Shown here piece after piece: positions 33,501-41,326 of a DNA stretch of 64,000 nucleotides. Where the stretch lies: positions 1 through 64,000 of the forward strand of contig JAIXWF010000014.1 of assembly GCA_027482185.1 (NCBI GenBank), read 5' to 3'. The notes below the pieces were generated by a model, which ran no database searches, was not told the origin of the DNA, and worked only from the letters and a program-made list of their open reading frames with translations. Numbering within the stretch: the stretch's first letter is position 1; the number at the start of each line of letters is the position of its first letter. A program made the translations under genes and the position numbers. Source of the stretch: Opitutaceae bacterium. Its GTDB lineage: Bacteria > Verrucomicrobiota > Verrucomicrobiia > Opitutales > Opitutaceae.

Positions 33501-35759
33501 TCAGGCCGGCGCGACGGCGACGGCGCAGGCTTTGTAGGACGGTTGCCGCGAGTGCGGATCGAAGGCGGGAAAGGTCAGCCGGTTCATTTCCGGGAAATGC
33601 AAGGGCATGAAGAGTTGGCGGCGTTGCACGGTGGCGGTGACGACAGCGACGGCGTTGACCGTGGCGCGGCGCGAACGGATGGCGACGGTTTGGCCGGAGA
33701 AAAGGCCGAGGCCGGCGGCATCGTCGGGATGGATTTCCACCGTTTGCACGGTCGGGGCGAGTTTGCGCAGGACGGCGCTCTTGTCGGTGCGCGAGCCGGT
33801 GTGCCATTGCGCGGAGGAGCCGCGGCCGGTGAGCAACGTGAACGGGAACGCGTCGTCCGTCGGTTCCGGCACGGGCCGCGGCGGATCGAAGAGAAACCGC
33901 GCGCGCCCGTCGGGATGGAAGAACCGGCCGTCGGCGAAGAGGCGGCGTTCGGTGAGACCGGAAACCGGAGTGCGGAAACCGGATTTCAAAGATTCGGAAC
34001 GCTTCCGGTCTCCGGTCTCCGCACTCCGGTTTTCGACCCACGGCCACTGGATTCCGCCCGCGGCTTCGATGGCGGCGTAGTCTTCGATGCCGGTGAAGTC
34101 GCAGGGTTGGCCGGCGGAGAGCCGCTTCAGGATTTGGAAAACGGCGGCGGGCGAACTCCATTCGCGGAAGCGGTCGCCGCAGCCCCAGGCTTCGGCGACG
34201 AGTTTGAAAATCGAGAAATCGGCGAGGGCCTGGCCGGGGGCGCGGGCGACTTTGCGCACGACGCCGAAGCGGCGCTCGCTGTTGATCAAGGTGCCGTCTT
34301 TCTCGCCCCAGCCGGCGGCGGGCAACACGAGATCGGCGAGGGCCGCGGTCTCGGTCGTGACGTACATGTCCTGCACGACGAGGAAATCGAGTTTGCCGAG
34401 AATCTCGCGCGCGCGGCTTTGGTTGATCCACGAATGCGCCGGATTGGTCGCGATCACCCAGAGGCCCTTGATCTCGCCGCGGTCGACGGCGTCGAGAATC
34501 TGGTCGTAGGCGTAGCCGCCGCGGTCGGGGATGAGGGCGGGATCGAGCCCGAGGAGGCCGGCGACGTGGGCGCGGTGGGCGGGGGTGGCGGTGTCGTATC
34601 CGCCGAGCAACGACGTGGCGTTGCCGAACAGCCGCGAACCCATGGCGTTGCACTGGCCGGTGATCGAGTTGGCGCCGGTGCCGGGGCGGCCGAGGTTGCC
34701 GGTCAGCAAGGCGAGATTGATGATCGCCTGGGCGGTGCGGGTGGCCTCGTGGCTTTGGTTGACGCCCATCGTCCACCAAAAGGAAACGCGTTCGCGTTCC
34801 GCGATGATCGCGGCGAGCCGGTGCAGCGTGGCGACGGGGACATCGGTCGCGGCGGCGACGCGGTCGGGCGTGAACTCCGCGACGAAGGCGGCGAAGGCGT
34901 CGAAGCCGGTCGTGTGGGCGGCGACGAAGTCCGTCTTCACGGCGCCGCGGGCGATGAGCAAGTGGGCGAGGCCGTAGAGGAACGTGAGATCGCTCTTCGG
35001 GCGGAGCGCGACGTGCAGCGTGGCGGCCTGGGCGGTTTCGGTGCGGCGCGGATCGACGACGACGATTTCCGGGGCGCGGCGGTTGCGCATCACGCGTTGC
35101 CACATGATCGGATGCGCGAGGCAGGGATTGGCGCCGATGAAAACGAGGGCGTCGCTCTCCTCGAAATCCGCGTAGGTGAACGGCGGGGCGTCGAAGCCGA
35201 ACGATTGCTTATAGGCGACGTGCGAGGTCGCCATGCATTGGCGGGTGTTGGAGTCGCAATGCAGGCCGCCCATCCCGAATTTGAAGAGGGCGCCGAGGAG
35301 CGCCATTTCCTCGGTGACGATCTGGCCGGTGCTGAGAAACGCGATCGCGTGCGCGCCGTGGTCGCGTTGGATACGTTTGAATTCCGAGGCGAAACGTTCG
35401 AGCGCGCGGGACCAATTCGCGGGTTCGAGTTGGCCGGTCGCGGCGTTGCGCAGGAGCGGAACGGTGGCGCGGTCGGGCGCGGCGAGGGGCGTGAGGGCTT
35501 CCCAGCCTTTCGGGCAGGCCATGCCGAGATTGACCGGATGGTCGGGATCGGGGGAGAGGTTGATCGCCTCGCCGGCGGCGTTGAGATGGACCTGCAGGGA
35601 ACAGCCGGTGCTGCAGAATCCGCAGACGGATTTGGCGGTGGCGGCGGGCTGCAGGCGGGCGGGGATTTGGCCGAGGCCGAAGTCGGCGGGGCGTTGCACC
35701 AGGTCCGAGGTCATCGGCCCGGTGCGCGCATGCAGCAGTTGGTCGAGCGCGGAGCTCAT
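33501..35759 (-). CDS. nasA: Assimilatory nitrate reductase, molybdopterin catalytic subunit
   Basis: The 752-residue molybdopterin oxidoreductase has the N-terminal 4Fe-4S motif (Cys46, 49, 53 and 82: CGFCSTGC then ACPKGW), [21 protein letters not shown] and a C-terminal molydopterin-dinucleotide-binding domain ([29 protein letters not shown]). There is no Tat signal, so it is cytoplasmic and converts nitrate to nitrite. No C-terminal 2Fe-2S domain is present, so electrons must come from another protein, most plausibly the DmsB-DmsC fusion whose stop overlaps this start (ATGA). A heptamer array inserts ~25 residues (about 575-601) before the C-terminal domain. It is the last gene of the nitrate operon. 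Confidence 0.92.
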   Translation of the reverse strand: MSSALDQLLHARTGPMTSDLVQRPADFGLGQIPARLQPAATAKSVCGFCSTGCSLQVHLNAAGEAINLSPDPDHPVNLGMACPKGWEALTPLAAPDRATVPLLRNAATGQLEPANWSRALERFASEFKRIQRDHGAHAIAFLSTGQIVTEEMALLGALFKFGMGGLHCDSNTRQCMATSHVAYKQSFGFDAPPFTYADFEESDALVFIGANPCLAHPIMWQRVMRNRRAPEIVVVDPRRTETAQAATLHVALRPKSDLTFLYGLAHLLIARGAVKTDFVAAHTTGFDAFAAFVAEFTPDRVAAATDVPVATLHRLAAIIAERERVSFWWTMGVNQSHEATRTAQAIINLALLTGNLGRPGTGANSITGQCNAMGSRLFGNATSLLGGYDTATPAHRAHVAGLLGLDPALIPDRGGYAYDQILDAVDRGEIKGLWVIATNPAHSWINQSRAREILGKLDFLVVQDMYVTTETAALADLVLPAAGWGEKDGTLINSERRFGVVRKVARAPGQALADFSIFKLVAEAWGCGDRFREWSSPAAVFQILKRLSAGQPCDFTGIEDYAAIEAAGGIQWPWVENRSAETGDRKRSESLKSGFRTPVSGLTERRLFADGRFFHPDGRARFLFDPPRPVPEPTDDAFPFTLLTGRGSSAQWHTGSRTDKSAVLRKLAPTVQTVEIHPDDAAGLGLFSGQTVAIRSRRATVNAVAVVTATVQRRQLFMPLHFPEMNRLTFPAFDPHSRQPSYKACAVAVAPA
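33955..34035. repeat. In-frame palindromic heptamer arrays (CGGAGTG/CGGAAAC family) in nasA
   Basis: Two arrays face each other: ccggagtgcggaaaccgg on the left and ccggtctccgcactccgg on the right, around ~25 bp. They encode [19 protein letters not shown] and neighbours. The mRNA could form a hairpin here. The frame is kept. Confidence 0.8.
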
Positions 35760-37570
35760 GCGGGTTGGCCCGGCATTTTGGGCGCGTCGACGGCGCGGAA
35801 GAAGAGGAGTCGTTCCGCGAACTCGCCGGCGAGCAGCGGGACGAGCGCCCAGGCGCCGAGGCCGGCGAGGAGCGCGGGCACGGCGAACGCGGCGAACGTG
35901 AGGCGGACGGCGAGCAGGCCGCGGAGCGGGCCGCGTTGCAGGCGGGCGGAGAGGTTGCCGCCGCGGAGCGTTGAAAGTTCGAGCGCGACCTTGGCGAGCA
36001 GCGCCGCGGCCGCGAGCGGCGGCGCGACGACGGCGGCGGCGGCCAGGGCCGCGGTGCCGAAGAAACGGGGAAAGGTCTGCGTCGCGCGCCAGAAGCGGCG
36101 CCGCGTATCCACGTAGATCATCGCGGAGCAGATCAGGCCGGCGAGGCCGACGCCGGCGGCGGCAAGATTGAGAATACGCAATTCGTTCTGCGGCAGGCTC
36201 GGATTGAATCCGCGGAGTTCCGCCGTGGCGGCGGCGACCGCGAGGGCGAACCAAAGCCCGAACAGCATGGCCTCGCGGCTGAGCCAACTGCGGCGCCAGC
36301 CGAGGAAGATCCGCCACGCGCGGAGCGGTTGGCCGAGGTGAAATACGCTCGCGGCCAAGCCGACGGCACCGAGGGCGGCGGCTCCCGAAGTAACCCAAGA
36401 GCTTGCTTTATGGGGAGCGGCCGCGGAGAGGACGGAGAGACCGAGGGCGGCCGGCAGCAAGGTGAGCATCACGGCCAGCGGGGCGTGCGCGGGCTGGACG
36501 CGGAGGGCGTTGGCGTCGGCGGCCTGCAGGCCGGGCGGCAACGGGCGGCGGGAAACGTAGCGCGTCGTCGGGCGCGTGTAGGCGGGATCGGGCGCGGCAG
36601 GTAGAAAACCGGAGTTCGGAGACCGGAGACCGGAGGAGGGAATACCGGAATGCGGAGACCGGAGACCGGAGACGGACGGATCAAAACCGGAGTTCGGAGA
36701 TCGGAAACCGGAAACGGAGAACTCGGGCTTTGGGCTTTGGGTTTTGGATTCTGGGTCGGCCGCGAAGGGCGCCGAGGCGGTCGAGTTTGGGGTTCGGGGT
36801 TCGGAGTTGGGAGTTGGGGCGGCGGCCGCCGCCGAGTTTGGAGTACGGGGTTCGGAGTTCGGAGTTAGGGAAAGGGGATTGGTTTTCCGGTATCCGGTTT
36901 CCGAATTCCGGTTTTCGTACTCCGGTCTCCGCATTCCGGTCTTGATCGTGACGATCCGGATCGCGTGGGTGGGGCAGGCTTGGGCGCAGGCGGGAGCTTC
37001 GCCGGCGGCGAGGCGGCCGTGGCAGAGGTCGCATTTGCGCACGATGCCGAGGCGCGACGAGAACTTCGGCACGTCGTACGGGCACTTCAAAATGCAGTAG
37101 CTGCAACCGATGCACTGGTCGTCGAGGTGGCGGACGATGCCGGTGACGGGATCCTTTTCGTAGGCGAGGACGGGGCAGCCGTGGAGGCACGCGGGATCCT
37201 CGCAGTGGTGGCAGGCGGTCGTGACGGTTTGCGTGAACGGATGCGCGGGATCGAGGCCGACGAGTTGGCCGACGTCGCGCCACGTTTCCGTTTCGTCGAG
37301 GCCGTTGAGCGAGTGGCAGGCGGAGACGCAGGCCTTGCAGCCGGTGCAGGAATCGAGATCGACCTCGAAGGCGTACTGTTCGCCCGGGCCGGGGGCGGTG
37401 AGGGGAATCAGTTGGGAGTTGAGAGCCGAGCGTTGGGGGACGGAGCCTGAGTCGTGCGCGGACGCGAAGCGCGCGACGGGAGTGTCGAGGCGGGTCTGCT
37501 CGGCGAGCAGTTCCGCGATGAAGGTCTGCACCGAGTCGGGCGCCGAGGGTTTGGGACTCTCAACTCTCAT
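35756..37570 (-). CDS. Fused DmsB-DmsC-like electron-transfer protein of the nitrate operon
   Basis: The 604-residue fusion has an N-terminal ferredoxin-like DmsB part with four 4Fe-4S motifs ([41 protein letters not shown] and CDLCHGRL...CAQACP, residues ~75-210). A low-complexity linker of about 110 residues follows (~212-323), made of heptamer repeats. The C-terminal part is a DmsC-like membrane anchor with about eight hydrophobic helices (e.g. [19 protein letters not shown]). DmsBC normally carries electrons between the quinone pool and a molybdoenzyme, and here it is coupled by ATGA to a nitrate reductase. That suggests quinol-dependent nitrate reduction on the cytoplasmic side. The first codons lie in a heptamer array, so the exact start is uncertain. 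Confidence 0.85.
   Translation of the reverse strand: MRVESPKPSAPDSVQTFIAELLAEQTRLDTPVARFASAHDSGSVPQRSALNSQLIPLTAPGPGEQYAFEVDLDSCTGCKACVSACHSLNGLDETETWRDVGQLVGLDPAHPFTQTVTTACHHCEDPACLHGCPVLAYEKDPVTGIVRHLDDQCIGCSYCILKCPYDVPKFSSRLGIVRKCDLCHGRLAAGEAPACAQACPTHAIRIVTIKTGMRRPEYENRNSETGYRKTNPLSLTPNSEPRTPNSAAAAAPTPNSEPRTPNSTASAPFAADPESKTQSPKPEFSVSGFRSPNSGFDPSVSGLRSPHSGIPSSGLRSPNSGFLPAAPDPAYTRPTTRYVSRRPLPPGLQAADANALRVQPAHAPLAVMLTLLPAALGLSVLSAAAPHKASSWVTSGAAALGAVGLAASVFHLGQPLRAWRIFLGWRRSWLSREAMLFGLWFALAVAAATAELRGFNPSLPQNELRILNLAAAGVGLAGLICSAMIYVDTRRRFWRATQTFPRFFGTAALAAAAVVAPPLAAAALLAKVALELSTLRGGNLSARLQRGPLRGLLAVRLTFAAFAVPALLAGLGAWALVPLLAGEFAERLLFFRAVDAPKMPGQPA
36599..36935. repeat. Large in-frame compound heptamer array in the DmsB-DmsC linker
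   Basis: About 335 bp combine several families: cggagac/cggagtt at 36605-36715, tttgggc/tttgggt at 36727-36755, gttcgga/gttggga at 36785-36870 and a second cgg block at 36890-36935. They encode runs such as [10 protein letters not shown] and [10 protein letters not shown]. Confidence 0.85.
37408..37438. repeat. In-frame heptamer array near the DmsB-DmsC N terminus
   Basis: Units cagttgg, gagttga and gagccga encode QRSALNSQL just upstream of the first iron-sulfur motif. Confidence 0.6.
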
Positions 37571-37579
37571 CTCTCAGCT
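37557..37579. repeat. Heptamer array overlapping the DmsB-DmsC start codon
   Basis: On the minus strand the array reads gctgagagatgagagttgag and contains the ATG itself (37570-37568). The repeat therefore supplies the translation start and a purine-rich GAGAG just upstream of it. Confidence 0.65.
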
Positions 37580-37585
37580 TGTTAC

Positions 37586-39361
37586 TCAATACACGTCGCG
37601 GGCGTAGCGCTTCGCGGCCTTGAGAGATTGAAGGTAGGCGGCGGTCTGTTCGGGGGATTTGCCGCCGGCACGTTCGACCACGGTGTGCAAGGCGGCGTCG
37701 ACGTCCTTGGCCATGCGGGTCGCGTCGCCGCAGACGTACACATGGGCGCCGGCTTCGAGCCACGCATAGAGCTCGGCGGCGTTTTCCAGCATGCGATGCT
37801 GCACGTAGATTTTCTCCGCCTGATCGCGGGAGAAAGCGGTGTCGAGGCGCGTGAGCAGGCCGGCGGATTGGAATTCCAACAATTCGTCGCGGTAGAGAAA
37901 ATCCGTGGCGGCGCGTTGGTCGCCGAAGAAGAGCCAGTTCTTTCCTGTGGCGCCTACGGCGCGGCGCTCGTGCAAGAAGGCGCGGAACGGAGCGATGCCG
38001 GTGCCGGGCCCGATCATGATCATCGGGGCGGTGTTGTCGGTCGGCGGGCGGAAAGCGCGGTTGCTGTGGGCGAAGATTGCGACGCGGGTCGCGCCCGGGA
38101 CGGCTCGTTCGGCGAGGTACGTGGAGCAAACGCCGATTCGGGCGCGGCCGGCGGCCTCGTAGCGAACGGCGCCGACGGTGAGGTGCACGCGGCCGGCGTG
38201 GGCGCGGGGCGACGAGGAAATCGAGTAGAGGCGCGGTTGAAGTTTGCGGAGGGCGGCGACGAAGCTGGCCGGCGAGATGATTGCGGATTGCGGATTGCGG
38301 ACTGCGGATTGCAGGACGGCGTCGATGACGTGGAGTGGGGCGGCGGTTGCGTCGGTTGAACCGCAGAGGGCGAGGAGTTCGGCTGTCGGTTTGCCGAGAT
38401 CGTAGAATTCGGCGAGGGCTCGGCGGAGCGGGATCGAAGCGCCGTCGGGGTCGGGGACGGCTTCTTCGCCGTCGGCCCCGAGGGCGGCGAGGACGTCGGC
38501 GACAAGTTGCGGGCAGTTGTGCGGGAAAACGCCGAGGGCGTCGCCGGCCTCATAGACGAGACCGGAATCGGCGAGGTCGAACTCGACGTGGTTGACCTGT
38601 TTCGCGGAGCCGGCGCCGTTCAGCGGGCGGGAGACGAGGAGCGGGGCGGCGAACGGATTGGAACGAGACGGAACTCCGGCGCCGGAGGCGGCGGACTTCG
38701 GTTCTGGGGTTTGGGTTTTGGGTTCTGGGGCGGCGGAGGCCGCGGAGTTTGGAGTTTGGGGTTCGGAGTTTGGAGTTGGGGTCAGCGCGGAGAGGGCGGC
38801 GTCGAGCCAGGCGGTGAATTTGGTTTCGTAGTCGAGGTCGCAGTCGACGCGCGGGTGGACGCGGACGGCGCCGCGTTTTTCCAGGAACGCATCGAAGTCG
38901 GCGCCGCATTTGCAGAACTGGGTGTAGTTCGTGTCGCCGAGGGCGCAGACGGAGTAGCGGAGAGTTGAGAGCTGAGAGTTGAGCGTTGAGAGCTCGGTGT
39001 GCAGGGCCTGGGCGGAGTCGGGCGGTTCGCCGTCGCCGTAGGTGCTGACGATGACGAGGACGTTCTTTTCCTGAGCGAGGCGGGCGGCGTCGGTTTGCGC
39101 CATGTCGAGGACAGTCGCGGCGAAGCGGCGTTGGCCGGCGGCCTTGGCGGCGCGTTTGGCGAGGCCCTCGGCGGTGCCGGTTTGCGAGCCGAAGAGAATC
39201 GTGAGCGGTGTGAGGGCGGCCGGCGAAGGGTCCCGGGTCTGGGCTTTGGCGTCCGGGGGGACGGAGCGGGAGAAGAGGCCGGCGAAGAAGCCGTTGAGCC
39301 AGGCGCGTTGCTCCGGGGAGAACGGCGCGGTCTCGGGGATGAGCGGGACGGTCGCGTTCAT
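37586..39361 (-). CDS. cysJ: CysJ-like NADPH flavoprotein in the nitrate operon
   Basis: The 591-residue diflavin reductase has a short N-terminal FSPEQRAWLNGFFAGL motif. A flavodoxin FMN domain (ILFGSQTGTAEGLAKRAA, STYGDGEPPDSA) and an FAD domain (RLYSISSSP, GVCSTYLAER) follow. The NADP domain reads IMIGPGTGIAPFRAFLHERR, FFGDQRAATDF and VYVCGDATRMAKDV. It is annotated as the sulfite reductase alpha subunit, but its place directly after nirA and before the nitrate reductase suggests a role as electron donor for nitrite or nitrate reduction, or for both N and S assimilation. Three heptamer-array segments lie inside it, one of them within the flavodoxin domain. ATGA overlap with nirA. The ATG at 39361 is used because upstream in-frame codons belong to nirA. 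Confidence 0.88.
   Translation of the reverse strand: MNATVPLIPETAPFSPEQRAWLNGFFAGLFSRSVPPDAKAQTRDPSPAALTPLTILFGSQTGTAEGLAKRAAKAAGQRRFAATVLDMAQTDAARLAQEKNVLVIVSTYGDGEPPDSAQALHTELSTLNSQLSTLRYSVCALGDTNYTQFCKCGADFDAFLEKRGAVRVHPRVDCDLDYETKFTAWLDAALSALTPTPNSEPQTPNSAASAAPEPKTQTPEPKSAASGAGVPSRSNPFAAPLLVSRPLNGAGSAKQVNHVEFDLADSGLVYEAGDALGVFPHNCPQLVADVLAALGADGEEAVPDPDGASIPLRRALAEFYDLGKPTAELLALCGSTDATAAPLHVIDAVLQSAVRNPQSAIISPASFVAALRKLQPRLYSISSSPRAHAGRVHLTVGAVRYEAAGRARIGVCSTYLAERAVPGATRVAIFAHSNRAFRPPTDNTAPMIMIGPGTGIAPFRAFLHERRAVGATGKNWLFFGDQRAATDFLYRDELLEFQSAGLLTRLDTAFSRDQAEKIYVQHRMLENAAELYAWLEAGAHVYVCGDATRMAKDVDAALHTVVERAGGKSPEQTAAYLQSLKAAKRYARDVY
38281..38314. repeat. In-frame heptamer array (GGATTGC family) in the CysJ-like gene
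   Basis: Units ggattgc, ggattgc, ggactgc and ggattgc encode LQSAVRNPQSAII in the FAD/connecting domain. Confidence 0.8.
38700..38781. repeat. In-frame compound heptamer array in the CysJ-like linker
   Basis: gggtttg/ggttttg units and then ggagttt/ggagttt/ggttcgg units encode PNSEPQTPNS and PEPKTQTPEPK between the FMN and FAD domains. Confidence 0.8.
38958..38992. repeat. In-frame heptamer array (TTGAGAG family) inside the flavodoxin domain
   Basis: Units gagagtt, gagagct, gagagtt and gagcgtt encode ELSTLNSQLSTL between two conserved flavodoxin segments (GDGEPPDSAQ and RYSVCALGDTNY). It is thus a surface-loop insertion within a folded domain. Confidence 0.82.
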
Positions 39362-41217
39362 GCGGACAGGAGCTCCTGCAGTTCCTTCACGGAGTGGCGG
39401 CGCGACCATTGGACGAAGGTTTCGCCGCTGGTGCGGCGCGCGGTGTAGGTGACGAGAATTTTGTCCACGAGCGGATTGAGTTCGGAGGCGCGCACACCGC
39501 GGAAGATTTCGCGGGCGATGCCCTGCTCGTGGTCCATGCCGCCGCCGAGGACGACGTGGTAGCCCTCGGTGCCGTCGGCGAGCTTGGCCCCGACGAAACC
39601 GAGATCGCCGCAGTAGTGTTGGGCGCAGGAGTGCGGGCAGCCGGTGAAGTGGATGTTCACGGGGGCGCCGGGGGCGGGGCGGTCGGCGAGAAACTTCTGG
39701 AGGGCGACGGCGTGGGCCTTGGTGTCGGCGGCGGCGTATTTGCAGCCGCGGCTGCCGGTGCAGGCGATGATGCCGCCGGTGGCGAACGAGGCTTCGGTAT
39801 CGCCGCCGAGACGGCGGGCGCCGCGGGCGACGGTCTCGGCGAAAGCGTCGGATACGTGCGGCAAGATGACCGTTTGCCAGACGGTGAGCCGGAGTTCGCC
39901 GCGGCCGTAGTGGTCGGCGAGGTCGGCGAGGGTGCGCATTTGGCGGCCGGAGAGGCGGCCGGCGGGCAGGCCGATGCCGACGGAGTTGAGGCCGCGCTGG
40001 GCCTGGCGGCGGATGCCGAGCCAGGCGTGTTTCTCGACGGGGCGGCGCGGTTCGCAGGCGGAGAGCGGGAGGCGTACGAGCGGGAAGGCGAGTTTGGCGG
40101 CGGCGGCGGCGAGAAACTTTTCCACGCCCCAGGCCTCGAGGAGGTATTTCAGCCGCGCCTTTTTGCGGTCGGTGCGGCAGCCGTTTTCGGCGAAGACGCG
40201 GATGAGGGCGACGGCGAGGGCGACGGCCTCGGACGGTTTCACGAGCAGGCCGGTGTCGCGGGCGAAATCTTTGTGGCCGGTGATGCCGCCGAGTTGAACC
40301 CGGAAATAGATTCCGGGTTCAACGGTTGAAAGTTGAAGGTCGGAAGTTGAAAGACCGGGAGACGGAGCGGGCGGTTGAGCGGTGGGAGTAGAGAGCGAGG
40401 CTTCCGTGACGCGGACGGCGATGAAGCCGATGTCGTTGGTGTCGGCGGCGACGGAGAGGCTGCCGCCGTTGTCGAAGGCGACGTTGAATTTGCGGGGGAG
40501 GCCGTAGAGATCGCGGTGGTTGAGAATGTAGTGGTGGAGCGCCTTGGCGTAGGGGCGGACGTCGAGGACTTCGTCGGGGGCGAAACCGGAATCCGGCGAG
40601 GCGGTGATATTGCGGATGTTGTCGGCGCCGGCGCCGCGGGAGGTGAGGCCGAGTTCCTGGACGCGGGTGAGGACGCGGACGAGATCGCGGGGTTTGAATT
40701 CGCGGATCTGCAGGTTGCCGCGGGTCGTGATGTGCGCGTAGCCGCCGCCGAGTTCGTCGGCGAGATCGGCGAGGCCGCGGATTTGCGCGGCGGTGATCTC
40801 GCAGGCGGGCACGCGCAGGCGGATCATGAAACTGTCCTGCGCGGGCGCGACGTAGAAGAGGCCCGAGGTCTTGAAACGGTAGGTGTTTTCGGGGTCGGGC
40901 TTGAGGTCCTCCTCGGCGTGACGGAGGAGGCGGTCCCAGGCGTCGAGCGGATTTTCGTCGTACTTCCAGCGTTCCTCTTTGCAGAGATCCGAGAGCGGCG
41001 TGCCGAAGACGGTGTCTTCGGGGGGCGGCCCGGCGAGGTTCGGCGTGGCGGCGGCCGCGGGCGTGCCGGTGAGTTGGCCCGCGGCGGTTTGGCCGACGAA
41101 CGGCAGCAGGCCGCCGGCGCCGAGGCCGGCCATGAAGCCGGCGAGGTACTCCTTTTGCTCCGGGGAAAAGGGGCCGCCCGGAGCGGAGGGGGACGCAGGC
41201 GAGGCGGGCGAACTCAT
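39358..41217 (-). CDS. nirA: Ferredoxin-type nitrite reductase (siroheme, NirA-like)
   Basis: The 619-residue protein has the nitrite/sulfite reductase duplicated fold (FMIRLRVPACEITAAQI, YAHITTRGNLQIREF). Its siroheme/4Fe-4S ligands are CTGSRGC and TGCPHSCAQHYC. It reduces nitrite to ammonium. An N-terminal PFSPEQKEYLAGFMAGL motif closely matches the CysJ-like neighbour's N terminus. Motif order and length suit NirA. A heptamer array inserts ~17 residues (LSTSDLQLSTVEPG region) between the two halves. It is coupled to the CysJ-like gene by ATGA, and its siroheme would come from cobA-cbiX at 27-28 kb. Confidence 0.93.
   Translation of the reverse strand: MSSPASPASPSAPGGPFSPEQKEYLAGFMAGLGAGGLLPFVGQTAAGQLTGTPAAAATPNLAGPPPEDTVFGTPLSDLCKEERWKYDENPLDAWDRLLRHAEEDLKPDPENTYRFKTSGLFYVAPAQDSFMIRLRVPACEITAAQIRGLADLADELGGGYAHITTRGNLQIREFKPRDLVRVLTRVQELGLTSRGAGADNIRNITASPDSGFAPDEVLDVRPYAKALHHYILNHRDLYGLPRKFNVAFDNGGSLSVAADTNDIGFIAVRVTEASLSTPTAQPPAPSPGLSTSDLQLSTVEPGIYFRVQLGGITGHKDFARDTGLLVKPSEAVALAVALIRVFAENGCRTDRKKARLKYLLEAWGVEKFLAAAAAKLAFPLVRLPLSACEPRRPVEKHAWLGIRRQAQRGLNSVGIGLPAGRLSGRQMRTLADLADHYGRGELRLTVWQTVILPHVSDAFAETVARGARRLGGDTEASFATGGIIACTGSRGCKYAAADTKAHAVALQKFLADRPAPGAPVNIHFTGCPHSCAQHYCGDLGFVGAKLADGTEGYHVVLGGGMDHEQGIAREIFRGVRASELNPLVDKILVTYTARRTSGETFVQWSRRHSVKELQELLSA
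40318..40374. repeat. In-frame heptamer array (TTGAAAG family) in nirA
   Basis: Units ggttgaa, agttgaa, ggtcgga, agttgaa and agaccgg encode SPGLSTSDLQLSTVEPG, right before the conserved GIYFRVQLGGITGHKD strand. Confidence 0.8.
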
Positions 41218-41326
41218 GAACCGGAAAGGAGCACCCGCGGTGCCATGGCCGGCACCGCGGGGAATGAAGCGGCGGAATCCTTTTTGTGCATCCGATGAGG
41301 CCGGTTCATGGCGGCCGGAGCCAAGG

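Noticed and set aside
35760-36398. An N-terminal extension of the nitrate reductase by more than 200 residues
   Set aside because: The extra frame overlaps the DmsC-coding region. The ATG at 35759 overlaps the upstream stop (ATGA) and is followed by the conserved iron-sulfur motif at a normal distance.
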